Assembly (NCBI GenBank): GCA_029718625.1
Contig: JAINUF010000029.1
Coordinates: 865,401 to 929,400, forward strand
Source: Synaphobranchus kaupii
Taxonomy: Eukaryota > Chordata > Actinopteri > Anguilliformes > Synaphobranchidae
Length of the DNA: 64,000 nucleotides
Direction of reading: 5' to 3'
Part shown: one piece after another, positions 20,722 to 30,817 of the stretch
How the letters are laid out: every line of letters starts with the position of its first letter
How positions within the stretch are numbered: position 1 is the first letter of the stretch
The notes under the pieces: model-generated
What the model saw: the letters and a program-made list of their open reading frames with translations, nothing else
Databases searched by the model: none
Told to the model about the DNA's origin: nothing
Program-made: the position numbers and the translations under genes

Positions 20722-22620
20722 GGCGGCGGTCATCGGCCTACCCCACCGACACCTGCGCCACACAAATAGGGCGGAGGCTTTTGAAGCAGAATTGCTGAAT
20801 ATAACTTTGATTAAAGATAGACCGCAAGACTTTACAGTCTATTTAGGTTGTCTAATAAATACATAACATCCTCAGTGACAACTTTTGGCAACCGTAATTC
20901 CGCCATTGAAAACGGAGCGAAAATTACACGCCCCTTTCGAAAATGCCACTGTTTGAAAGATCCAGTTCACCACTGTTCAGCTTCGTAGGCCACTTTCAAA
21001 TTTCAACTTTCATATTCTTAATAATAATAATCAATTACAATGTGGTAAAAGTACACACTGAAATAGATCTGAATTCGATAGGACAGCTATTAAGGCAGAG
21101 TAGCTACTTGAGACAAGTTGATAAGATAACGAGCAAACATGTAGACTAACTGTCACGGTAACTTTGCATCAACGTTACAAAAAAAAAAAAAAAGACACCC
21201 GCTCTGTTCACAAACATGACTCGATTTTAAACACAAACTGGTTATGAAACACGCATAGTCTTTATTAGCCTACTTGGTGGCTCGCTGAGCTACATCACGT
21301 TGCTACAGTATCCAAGGAGGACCAGAGGAACAGACAGGCTCCAGTAGGGAAAATATCATTCCGCACGAAGATGGATGTTTACGGAAATCTCTCCGCTTTA
21401 CTCGAATCGCATCCTGTCCCATTTCTCCAACCTCCGTTTACAGAAACAAATGGACATTGTCTTAATTCGGAAGAGTATTAAAATACATTTAAGGATTCCT
21501 CCGTGCTTATTTTGAGCAAGGACAGGAACTCAAGGCCGCGGATCCCGCTACTCAAACATGCATGGTCAGTCGTATTGATGACAACCTAAAATCCTACCCA
21601 GCAATTTCGTGTCGAAGCAACACGCAAACAAACATACTCCGCGAACTGAACAGACCACAACCTACCTGCAAGCTGATAACAGCGCGATCCATTTTTAGCT
21701 CAGCCCCAGTCTGTCTGCCCGTATTTCGGAGACAAGCGTTCTCTGCTTTTCATGATTGAAATGCGACCTAAAACAACGTCGCCCCCTTGCGTTTGAGAAT
21801 GAGAATACACCTCTGAGCCTCAGTGGGAGTTGTCAAGAAAATAATTAGCAACTGCTGCTTCAGTAATTCAAAAATAATAGTTACTGATTAGTTACATAAC
21901 TGAGGATTTCAGGATTTCCTCAATATAAAGGTGTTGACACAAGTTCCGAATGCAGCATTAATTTACCACGAGCATTTGTCACGTGATCTGTTTACTTTAC
22001 TAATGAGCCATTTGAATTACATGAAAGCATAACCTATTATCTAAAAATCTAAAGAGTTGAAATATTTCAGTAATTGGACTAGGGACAGAAATTGGGTATT
22101 TAAATATTGCACTAAGTTCTGTGAAATGTATCAGAATGATTTTGTCTTGTAATTCCCAGTTGATTGATGCAAAATTCATCAAAATTGGCCAAGGGGTTGA
22201 TTTTTAAAAATGTTTATGCACCGGCAATTTTCAAAGGCATTTTTGAATGGAAAGTTTGGTAAAAGTTTAAGACAAAAGAACATGTTTGTGTGGTGAGAAT
22301 CATGTAAATAAAGAAGTAAACAACTTCACACATGAATATTTCTGATATAAAATGGGATAGACATGTATTTCTAGTGAAAACATAATGCTCATAAGCAGAC
22401 AATACAGATGTCACTACAGATGTTCCTTGATTCGCTCTGCTTGTTGTTCGCATTTGTCCTCTAGGTCATTAATTACCTTCTGCAGCACTTCAATTACTTC
22501 TTCCGCGTCTTTTGTACTGGATTTCAATTTATCATCTATTTTTTGGCATCTCTCTGTGCAGAAGAAAAACCTTGCTCCAGCTTTTGTTTTTTCTCACTCA
22601 GTTTGTCCAGTGTATACAGT
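20722..22620. other. chst10 upstream region, no exon recognised
   Basis: This lies 5' of the chst10 start codon and should include its 5' untranslated region and promoter, but I cannot place either. A poly-A run lies at 21179-21193. No other gene is seen. Confidence 0.4.
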
Positions 22621-23290
22621 TGAGGCCACTATTATTGGCACCCCCTGTAAAGATGAGCAAAAAGGGTTATAAAAATTCATCGTTTGGTGAATTAGCTTAA
22701 TCTCACACTGAAAAAACAAGAAGAATCCAACCTTTAATTGACGTTAATTTATTATGAGAAAAAAAAATCCCTCATCAAGAAATAATTATTTTTAACAAAA
22801 CCACATTGGCCACAATTATTGGCACCCCTGCATTTATATATAGAATAAAGTAATAATTTTTAATATTTGGTCACATATCCTTTGCATGCCATGACTTCCT
22901 GATGTCTGTGACCCAACAACATCAAAAGACTCTTGATATCTTATTTTCTGGTACTCTTACAAGCGATACTATAACATCTCTGCATTTGAATGGATCTCTA
23001 TGGGAATTGGGGGGTGGGACTGGATTTAGCTGTAAATTATGCTGGAACAGTATGGAATACATGGTTGGTAAAATGGCTGTAAGTCAACAAGGGTCTGAGG
23101 TATCAAACAAGCCTTAAACAATCACTCTGCTGCCAGATATGCAGTAGATATGGATGGATCACTTTAAGGGTTGTTTCTCCTGACAAATTTTCCTATTGAA
23201 CTCTATGGAAAAATAAGTCAGGAGAAGAAACCCTTCAAGTTATTCATCCATATCTACTGCATATCTGGCAACAGAGTGATGAATATTGGT
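22617..23290. mobile_element. Tc1-type remnant with GGCACCCC ends and palindromic core
   Basis: The left end reads ACAGTTGAGGCCACTATTAT then TGGCACCCC, and an inner copy of the same motif (CACAATTATTGGCACCCC) lies at about 22811, giving the paired direct-repeat layout of long Tc1 ends. From about 22856 the sequence switches to the palindromic module TTTTTAATATTTGGTCACAT shared with 32146. The right end is missing. Confidence 0.65.
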
Positions 23291-23486
23291 GAAAATAGAT
23301 TGGTATTTTATGTACGGAGTCTAATTTCAAATGGTTATTTGATAAGGGTCTGGTCCAGTGGATCACTTCATTGGGCAAGTCTTTTGCATGTTGGAATGAA
23401 AGGCTTATAAAACACGTTTTGCTTGCATAATTACATTAAATTTTACCTAAAGTGTCGATTAAACAGGCCTGGATTAAACAGTTTTC

Positions 23487-23567
23487 CCTTTAACACTGTG
23501 TCACTGGGCCCCTCCCGACAGACTAGGCCCCTTTAACACTGTGTAACTGGGTCCCTCCCGACAGATT
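23487..23567. repeat. 43-bp minisatellite, first two copies
   Basis: Two diverged copies of the unit at 24225-25502 (ACTGGGTCCCTCCCGACAGA, TAGGCCCCTTTAACACTGTG), separated from the main array by about 650 bp of unrelated DNA. Confidence 0.85.
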
Positions 23568-24224
23568 TGTAAGTAAGCTGTTTTGTGAAGCTGTGTAGGC
23601 CCAAAGAAAACCAAAAATGCAGAAGCCTCATATAAATAATAAAATAAATACAGTCTAAGGTTTAGTGAAATGTCGGGGGGGCAAGAGGCCTTGGAGGAGT
23701 CCTCCATGCTATCAACTAGGGAGACATCTAGAATCCCCCATCAAAACAGGAATGTCCCCCTCTATTGTTTACAAGAGTTGTACTCATAACAATGGATAAG
23801 ATAGATCATGCTGACCGAACAAGTGGGAAAATAAGAAAAAATAAGAGAAATTACATGGTCTGATTAACAGGCACATGAGGAGAAGTCACAAACTATTTTA
23901 TTTGGTAGATCAAGAGTGCCCCCAAGCACATAGGGTAGAAACTGATTATATGACATGTTTATTATTCGCCTAATTTGTTATTGGATAAAATAAGATATGA
24001 CAAAAGGGTGTCACGCACATTATTGGTGTATTAGTTAGGTAGAGGAGGAGTTAGGAGTTGTTCGGGGAACTCCTAATCCTCTGCGTAGGGTAAAGGACCT
24101 CCCGTTGGCGTCAACGCTTAATAAAAGGTTAAACTGAATAGAAGACTCTGCTATTCCCTTCATCTTCATCTTGAGAATTCTCCAGCTCAAAAACCTAATG
24201 AGGAGAGAGTAAAGGACTTCCCTC
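23568..24224. mobile_element. Insertion splitting the 43-bp array, possibly a solo LTR
   Basis: About 655 bp of non-repeat sequence interrupts the array. It has a late AATAAAAGGTTAAACTGAAT region followed by a short pyrimidine-rich tail, which resembles the R-U5 part of an LTR. I could not define TG...CA ends or a clean target duplication, so the LTR reading is weak. The interruption itself is clear. Confidence 0.4.
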
Positions 24225-25502
24225 CGCACAAACTAGGCCCCTTTATCACTGTGTAACTGGGTCCCTCCCCACAGACTAGGCCCCTTTAACACTGTGCATC
24301 TGGGTCCCTCCCCACAGACTAGGCCCCTTTATCACTGTGTAACTGGGTCCCTCCCCACAGACTAGGCCCCTTTATCACTGTGCATCTGGGTCCCTCCGCC
24401 CAGACTAGGCCCCTTTATAACTGTGTAACTGGGTCCCTCCCCACAGACTAGGCCCCTTTATCACTGTGTAACTGGGTCCCTCCCCACAGACTAGGCCCCT
24501 TTAACACTGTGTAACTGGGTCCCTCCGCACAAACTAGGCCCCTTTAACACTGTGCATCTGGGTCCCTCCGCACAGACTAGGCCCCTTTATCACTGTGTAA
24601 CTGGGTCCCTCCCCACATACTAGGCCCCTTTATCACTGTGTAACTGGGTCCCTCCCCACAGACTAGGCCCCTTTAACACTGTGTAACTGGGTCCCTCCCC
24701 ACAGACTAGGCCCCTTTAACACTGTGCATCTGGGTCCCTCCCCACAGACTAGGCCCCTTTATCACTGTGCATCTGGGTCCCTCCCCACAGACTAGGCCCC
24801 TTTATCACTGTGTAACTGGGTCCCTCCCCACAGACTAGGCCCCTTTAACACTGTGTAACTGGGTCCCTCCGCACAAACTAGGCCCCTTTAACACTGTGCA
24901 TCTGGGTCCCTCCGCACAGACTAGGCCCCTTTATCACTGTGTAACTGGGTCCCTCCCCACATACTAGGCCCCTTTATCACTGTGTAACTGGGTCCCTCCC
25001 CACAGACTAGGCCCCTTTAACACTGTGTAACTGGGTCCCTCCCCACAGACTAGGCCCCTTTAACACTGTGCATCTGGGTCCCTCCCCACAGACTAGGCCC
25101 CTTTATCACTGTGCATCTGGGTCCCTCCCCACAGACTAGGCCCCTTTATCACTGTGTAACTGGGTCCCTCCCCACAGACTAGGCCCCTTTAACACTGTGT
25201 AACTGGGTCCCTCCGCACAAACTAGGCCCCTTTAACACTGTGCATCTGGGTCCCTCCGCACAGACTAGGCCCCTTTATCACTGTGTAACTGGGTCCCTCC
25301 CCACAGACTAGGCCCCTTTAACACTGTGTAACTGGGTCCCTCCCCACAGACTAGGCCCCTTTAACACTGTGTAACTGGGTCCCTCCCCACAGACTAGGCC
25401 CCTTTAACACTGTGCATCTGGGTCCCTCCCCACAGACTAGGCCCCTTTATCACTGTGTAACTGGGTCCCTCCCCACAGACTAGGCCCCTTTAACACTGTG
25501 TA
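24225..25502. repeat. 43-bp minisatellite, about 30 copies, with 344-bp higher-order repeat
   Basis: The unit is GTGTAACTGGGTCCCTCCCC followed by ACAGACTAGGCCCCTTTAAC and ACT. Variants are GTGCATCTGG, CCGCACAAACT and CCACATACT. The CCGCACAAACT variant recurs at steps of exactly 344 bp (GCAC at 24527, 24871 and 25215), which is eight units, and CCACATACT recurs at 24617 and 24961. This shows block-wise amplification. Confidence 0.94.
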
Positions 25503-25544
25503 ATCTCTCCAAGCCGTGAAAGCCTAACAGCGCAATCCATTTTA

Positions 25545-25985
25545 GCAACATTCACGCAGTCAAACAGAGTCTACACTGACACACAAATGCTGAAACAGAG
25601 CCTATACACTGACACACAAATGCTGAAACAGAGCTTACACTGACACACTGACACTGAAACAGAGCTTACATTGACACACTCACACTGAAACAGAGCCTAT
25701 ACACTGACACACTCACACTGAAACAGAGCCTATACACTGACATACTCACACTGAAACAGAGTCTATACACTGACACACTCACACTGAAACAGAGTCTACA
25801 CTGACACACTCACACTGAAACAGAGTCTATACACTGACACACTCACACTGAAACAGAGTCTATACACTGACACACTCACACTGAAACAGTCTACACACTG
25901 ACACACTGACACTGAAACAGAATCTACACACTGACACTGAAACAGAGCCTACACTGACACACTCACACTGAAACAGAGTCTATAC
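25545..25985. repeat. 33-bp minisatellite, left part
   Basis: The unit is ACACTGACACACTCACACTG followed by AAACAGAGTCTAT, with several shorter copies. It is interrupted at 25986 by a hAT element and continues at 28265. Confidence 0.9.
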
Positions 25986-26288
25986 CAGTGGCGGCTGGTG
26001 ATCAAAATATAGGTTGGGGCGCTAGCATGGTCTTAGTGTCAGAAAAATTTTGGGCATTTGTTTATAAATAAAAAAGGGAAATACATCTGACTTTTGACTT
26101 TAAACAGGAAAAAAATAAGCAATCTTGTGTCTCAGTTGCATAAGACAGTTTAATTCACATTTCACATTAACATTTTGGGACAAAGACATGTTAATTAGGC
26201 TACATATCTAAACATCCTGGCAGCACTTATGACACCAACACTAAAGATTAATTGGCCCATTACAACACACTAATGTAGCCTAAAACCA

Positions 26289-27788
26289 CTACTTGAACAT
26301 AAATTTTGCCCTTCTTTCTTTCAGTCCTGCAAATTTCTCAATGACTTTCTGGTTAAAGTCAGTCATTTCAGTCACCAATCTCTTTTCCACTGACAGCATG
26401 GCCAATGCATTCAGCCTGTCCTGGGTCATGGTGTTTCTGAGAAAAGTTTTAATCCTTTTCAAGGTTGAGAAGCACCTCTCAGCTTCTGCTGTGGTCATGG
26501 GTGTGGTGATGAGGATCTTTAGGAGAGTGACAGTCTCTGAAAAGACTTCTGCAACATTATTCTCCATGAACAACTGGAACAGGTCCACCGCACCACAGCA
26601 GGCTTTGAACTCATCTTTGCTGTAGATGAGACTAAGCTCCGTCTTCAGCTTGCTTCCATTGAGCATTGGGTAGGCCTTCAAGGTGCTTCTCAGTGCATCT
26701 TCAGGAAATGCTGTGCTGTACTGGGCATACCTGTCCCCCTGTAGCAAGGTGGCACTCACAAGGTGGTCCTGCATTTTCTTCTGAACTCCTGCCGTGGCAC
26801 CTCTCATCACGCTGGCTCCATCATATGCCTGGCAGATGAGCTTGTGCTGGTCCAAAGGAATGATGACAGCAAGACGGTCTTTTAGAGCTGTAGCAATGGA
26901 CTCAGATGAGGCTGACCGCAGAGCGATGAACTCAAAAAATCTTTCCTGCACGTTGTTTTTGTCATCAATGTAACGCAGCACAAGCACAAGTTGGTTCTTT
27001 GTGGCAATGTCCATTGTCTCATCTGCCTGGATTGATAAAAAATCACTGCTCTGGACTTCTTTGATGATGTGTTCCCTCAAAACATCATACATACAGTCCA
27101 GTAGCTCGTTCTGCACAGTTTTTGAAGTTCCCTTGAAAACAGTGGCATTCTCCAGATGCTCTCTCAACACTCCATCAAGGGAGGCAACAAAGTTGACCAA
27201 CCCACGGAATATCCCGGGATTGGCGGAGGCCTCGGTCTCATCATGGCCACGCAAAGCCAACTCAAAGGCGCCACAAAATTTCACACAGTCTATTATTCTG
27301 GACAGGATGTGTCGATTTTTTGTCACCTCTTCGTTATGCTTTCTAATGCCAATTCTGTAGCCTTCATCTAGTTGTTCAGCAATGCTAAGCCTACCAAAAA
27401 AGCTCAGCTTCATACTGTTGTCAAGATGGCTGCGGCTACTTTCGTGTCGTTTGCACTTTTCATCAAGATGTTTTAGGTCCCGTACCCCCGTTGTTGTCCA
27501 TAACGGTTCGGTGCCAGCAGTTTGAAATAGCAAACAGGGAAAGCAATATAATGCATTACCCACAACACATCCAGCTAGCCAACTCCGTTTGTCGTAACAC
27601 GAGCGAGAGAAGCTCCGTGTATAAACCCGACCGCGATCACTTGCTTGCTGGTGAATGTCCAAATAAAGTCGCTGTGGTCCAAGCTCCTTCACTCTTTTCT
27701 TTTCTTCAAATGAACGCCTTGAAAAAGGCTCTTTTTGCAAAGAAACAACCGAATTTTCTTCGTTTTGTGTTCTACTCGAAGACGCCAT
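26289..27788 (-). CDS. hAT-family transposase, ZMYM1-like, internally deleted
   Basis: An open frame of 499 residues from the first true ATG at 27788 (MASSSRTQNEENS). It begins with a TTF-type zinc-finger region (SFSRSCYDKRSWLAGC, NALYCFPCLLFQ, then CKRHESSRSH). A DUF4371-like and ribonuclease-H-fold core follows. The first acidic catalytic residue is probably in IQADETMDI and the second in CQAYDGASVM. The C-terminal hAT dimerisation domain is present (TTAEAERCFSTLKRIKTFL, then LNALAMLSVEKRL). Family members are usually longer, around 700 residues. Sequence after VQKKMQDH jumps ahead, so the insertion domain with the third acidic residue seems deleted. It is probably catalytically dead although the frame is open. 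A domesticated role cannot be excluded. Confidence 0.85.
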   Translation of the reverse strand: MASSSRTQNEENSVVSLQKEPFSRRSFEEKKRVKELGPQRLYLDIHQQASDRGRVYTRSFSRSCYDKRSWLAGCVVGNALYCFPCLLFQTAGTEPLWTTTGVRDLKHLDEKCKRHESSRSHLDNSMKLSFFGRLSIAEQLDEGYRIGIRKHNEEVTKNRHILSRIIDCVKFCGAFELALRGHDETEASANPGIFRGLVNFVASLDGVLREHLENATVFKGTSKTVQNELLDCMYDVLREHIIKEVQSSDFLSIQADETMDIATKNQLVLVLRYIDDKNNVQERFFEFIALRSASSESIATALKDRLAVIIPLDQHKLICQAYDGASVMRGATAGVQKKMQDHLVSATLLQGDRYAQYSTAFPEDALRSTLKAYPMLNGSKLKTELSLIYSKDEFKACCGAVDLFQLFMENNVAEVFSETVTLLKILITTPMTTAEAERCFSTLKRIKTFLRNTMTQDRLNALAMLSVEKRLVTEMTDFNQKVIEKFAGLKERRAKFMFK

Positions 27789-28147
27789 TATTCCACTCGA
27801 ATTCCGTGCCCTAGTGCTCGCGGAGTGATACACGTGCTGCTGCGTCCAATTAAATACTATCCTAAACCATGAGAACTAATCAGAAAACGGTAGGAGGGTC
27901 CGGGGCGCACAGGCCTGCGTCCCGGGGGCTTCTTTCTTGGCAGCGAATCAGACAACAGAATCAGCGGGCTCGCCTGAAAAAGTATGAGTGTTCTGATTCA
28001 GTTAACGTTACCGGCGCCCTGCGTATTATACAATACATATTCAGGGGTTCCTGTATTATACAATACATTTTCAGGGGTTAATGTGCGGATTGCAGGGCAA
28101 CTTTAGACAACACAAGACCAACATATTTATATGTTGTAACATGTTTG

Positions 28148-28222
28148 AGCTACATTTGTATTATTTTTATTTTACTTTTTTATTTTTTATTTATTTATTT
28201 ATTTTATTATTTATTTATTTTT
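28148..28222. repeat. (TTTA)n low-complexity tract
   Basis: T-rich sequence with repeated ATTTATTT motifs inside the hAT element near its right end. Confidence 0.7.
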
Positions 28223-28264
28223 GTATGTGGGGGAGTGGGGGCGGCGCCCTAGCGCCCTCTATAG

Positions 28265-28545
28265 GCACACTGACACACTCACACTGAAACAGAGTCTATA
28301 CACTGACACACTCACACTGAAACAGAGTCTATACACTGACACACTCACACTGAAACAGAGTCTATACACTGACACACTCACGCTGAAACAGCATTGACAC
28401 ACTCACACTGAAACAGAGTCTATACACTGACACACTCACACTGAAACAGAGTCTATACACTGACACACTCACACTGAAACAGAGTCTATACACTGAAACA
28501 CTCACGCTGAAACAGAGCTTACATTGACACACTCACGCATTCTAA
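28265..28545. repeat. 33-bp minisatellite, right part
   Basis: Continues the 25545 array with the same unit (ACACTGACACACTCACACTG), about eight copies, some shortened. Confidence 0.9.
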
Positions 28546-29636
28546 CACTGACTGACAGCATTATGAGAAACATTATGAGAAACCCCCCCCGCCCACCATC
28601 AACACCAATGTCTGTCTCTTTATTTATATCTTTTTGTAGAAGCCAAACAGAGCTATTTTGCAGATTCTATAGACGCACCAGATATTCAACTCAAATTCTC
28701 CCCACCTTCCAAACATTCCTAATCTAATGGCTTTTTTAAACGTTTTAAAAAATGTCTCCAACTTCTGAGTCCTCTTTAGATAAAATATTTTCAACAGATA
28801 CGTGGTCAAGAAACTGCTCTTGATGAAGATTAATTCATAATAATCTCATTAAAATATTATCTACAAATATAATATTGTAACATATCAACGAGCACAATGA
28901 ATGTAAGTGCTGTGTTTATTTTGAGTGAATTTCAAGTGTCAAATGTCGCGTGTGAATGTAAATTGCAAGAGTATAATACGCAATACATAGGCTATTTCTT
29001 TGCCATGTGAATCTTATGCACTTTACATGTTGGTATAAGAGAAGCAATGTATTGCATATAACGTGAGGGAATTTACGGTATGAAATTATGTAGGAGACAA
29101 GGAATAGAATAAAAGTTTTACAAATCACATGACTGTGCCGCCTACACCCCACCTCCTCCATTCTCTGATAAGCGTTTGAAAAATGTAAGGCCAAGATATG
29201 ACGACAAAATATAGGCTACTGTGGAAGAATTGAGTAACAAGATATTTGCCTGGTGCGGACAATAGGCCTATGATGTGGAATCGGTCTGCAAATACAGCTT
29301 TCTTACGCTCGTTATTCCTCGGCGGGAAGAATGATATCATTGTCTCTCTTTGCCCCGCTGTGTTTAAGAACATGTTTGGGACCATATTTTTTTCTGAGAG
29401 AATACTAATTGTCTTCTTAAGACAATCGCATGCATCACGGTGTCTCACGCATAGCGCGTCCCCGAAGCGCCTCAAGCCACGTAGTTAACTCGCGTCTGCG
29501 TAAAGTGTCTGAATTTACAACGTAAGGTTTAATATTATCTCTCTAAAGAATACACAGTGGAACGCACGTGGAAATGTATGGTTTGTAAGTGTTTGCTGTC
29601 ATCTGCGGATCATTCGGAAGCCATCACAACCTGAGT

Positions 29637-29638
<2 letters not shown>
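28546..29638. other. Intergenic stretch, no gene recognised
   Basis: AT-rich DNA. A 116-codon minus-strand open frame at 29125-29475 has no recognisable motif and I do not call it. Confidence 0.4.

Positions 29639-29691
<53 letters not shown>
29639..29691. repeat. (CT)n microsatellite
   Basis: About 26 uninterrupted CT dinucleotides. Confidence 0.95.
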
Positions 29692-29693
<2 letters not shown>

Positions 29694-30817
29694 GATGTGG
29701 GTGAGAAAATGGACAGAGAGATGTGTTTGTTTATACTGTTGCAGTCCTGTGAATGACAGTCTTTTATAGAATTAGCCTCACCAAACACAACAGGGCAGCA
29801 TTGTTCAGGGCCCCTCTGTTCCACAGTAAGGTGGAGGCTTTTACGGCTCTTAAAAAGAGCGGATAAACCCCTCAGGGAGTGCGGTGATGTTTGGGTAAGA
29901 GGACGTCATAGGTAAAAGACTGACACACCATTCGATGTTATAGCCTACTGAAATGACTCATTAGGAACATAACGTGAAACCAGCGGAAACCTGCATCGAT
30001 ACATGCTGGTTAATTAATGTAGTAACCCGTTAATAAAGGCAACCCGTTCATTAATTGAAAAATACCGATGGAATGGACACTAACACTGATCAGTGTTGAT
30101 TTAGCACTGGCCTATAATTGTACTTGCTTTCGGATTCTTATGGCCTCCGACATGCAGTCATTAAAACTATTTTCATAATGTCAGCAAAAAAGTAATCACA
30201 TAGCCTATCTACAGTAGCCTACTATTCAACTATTCAACAATAACATTACTCACTATAAACAATAACGAAATCCATAAACCGTTCATATCTCTCGCTTTTT
30301 TAAAGTGCAAATTTGTGTTCTGTCAACCTGATTGAGTTATTTTCGGTCTTCTCAATGTCAGACAATTAATATGTGGACAATATACGGTACAGTACGACCT
30401 TTCTATTTTATTTGCAGTTTATTCCGTCTGAAATATCCTGTCATCAGACCGAAGTTATAGTCTTCAAAAATGTTCAATATTCTTCTAAATGACTAACAAC
30501 GGAAATAGCCTATAACGTACATTATTATGGTACAATAATCGAATATTCTAAGTGGACCATTACCGAAACAGACGTTTACCTGTGGACGGGAAACCGTCAC
30601 GCCAGGAGTATAATAAAGAACCGGAGAACCAGTGCGATGATTGGCCAATTCAGTGTATGACACATTTATTTTTATTTTTATCACAAGAATCAATTCATTC
30701 GAGTTCAGATCAGACGCCGAAAAGGTGGCAATGTGATGGCTTTAGTCACATAACGAAAAACCGCTATATCCATAACGCATTTGTTTCGCGTAGCACCAAA
30801 CAACTTGTGAACTCGTG
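29692..30817. other. Upstream region of nms
   Basis: The 1.1 kb before the nms start codon. No repeat is recognised and I cannot place a promoter with confidence. Confidence 0.4.

Larger units (their letters stand above)
25986..28256 (-). mobile_element. hAT-superfamily transposon inserted in the 33-bp array
   Basis: The left terminus starts CAGTGGCGGCTGGTG, a common hAT end in fish. It follows a TCTATA that is repeated just after the right end at 28258-28263, a probable imperfect 8-bp target duplication (6 of 8 match). The right end shows GGCGCTAG in inverse orientation but lacks the terminal CAGTGGCGG, so it may be slightly truncated. The element carries the minus-strand transposase at 26289-27788. 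Confidence 0.8.

Noticed and set aside
29125..29475. 116-codon minus-strand open frame upstream of nms
   Set aside because: No recognisable domain, no splice support and no similarity I know of; open frames of this length are expected by chance.
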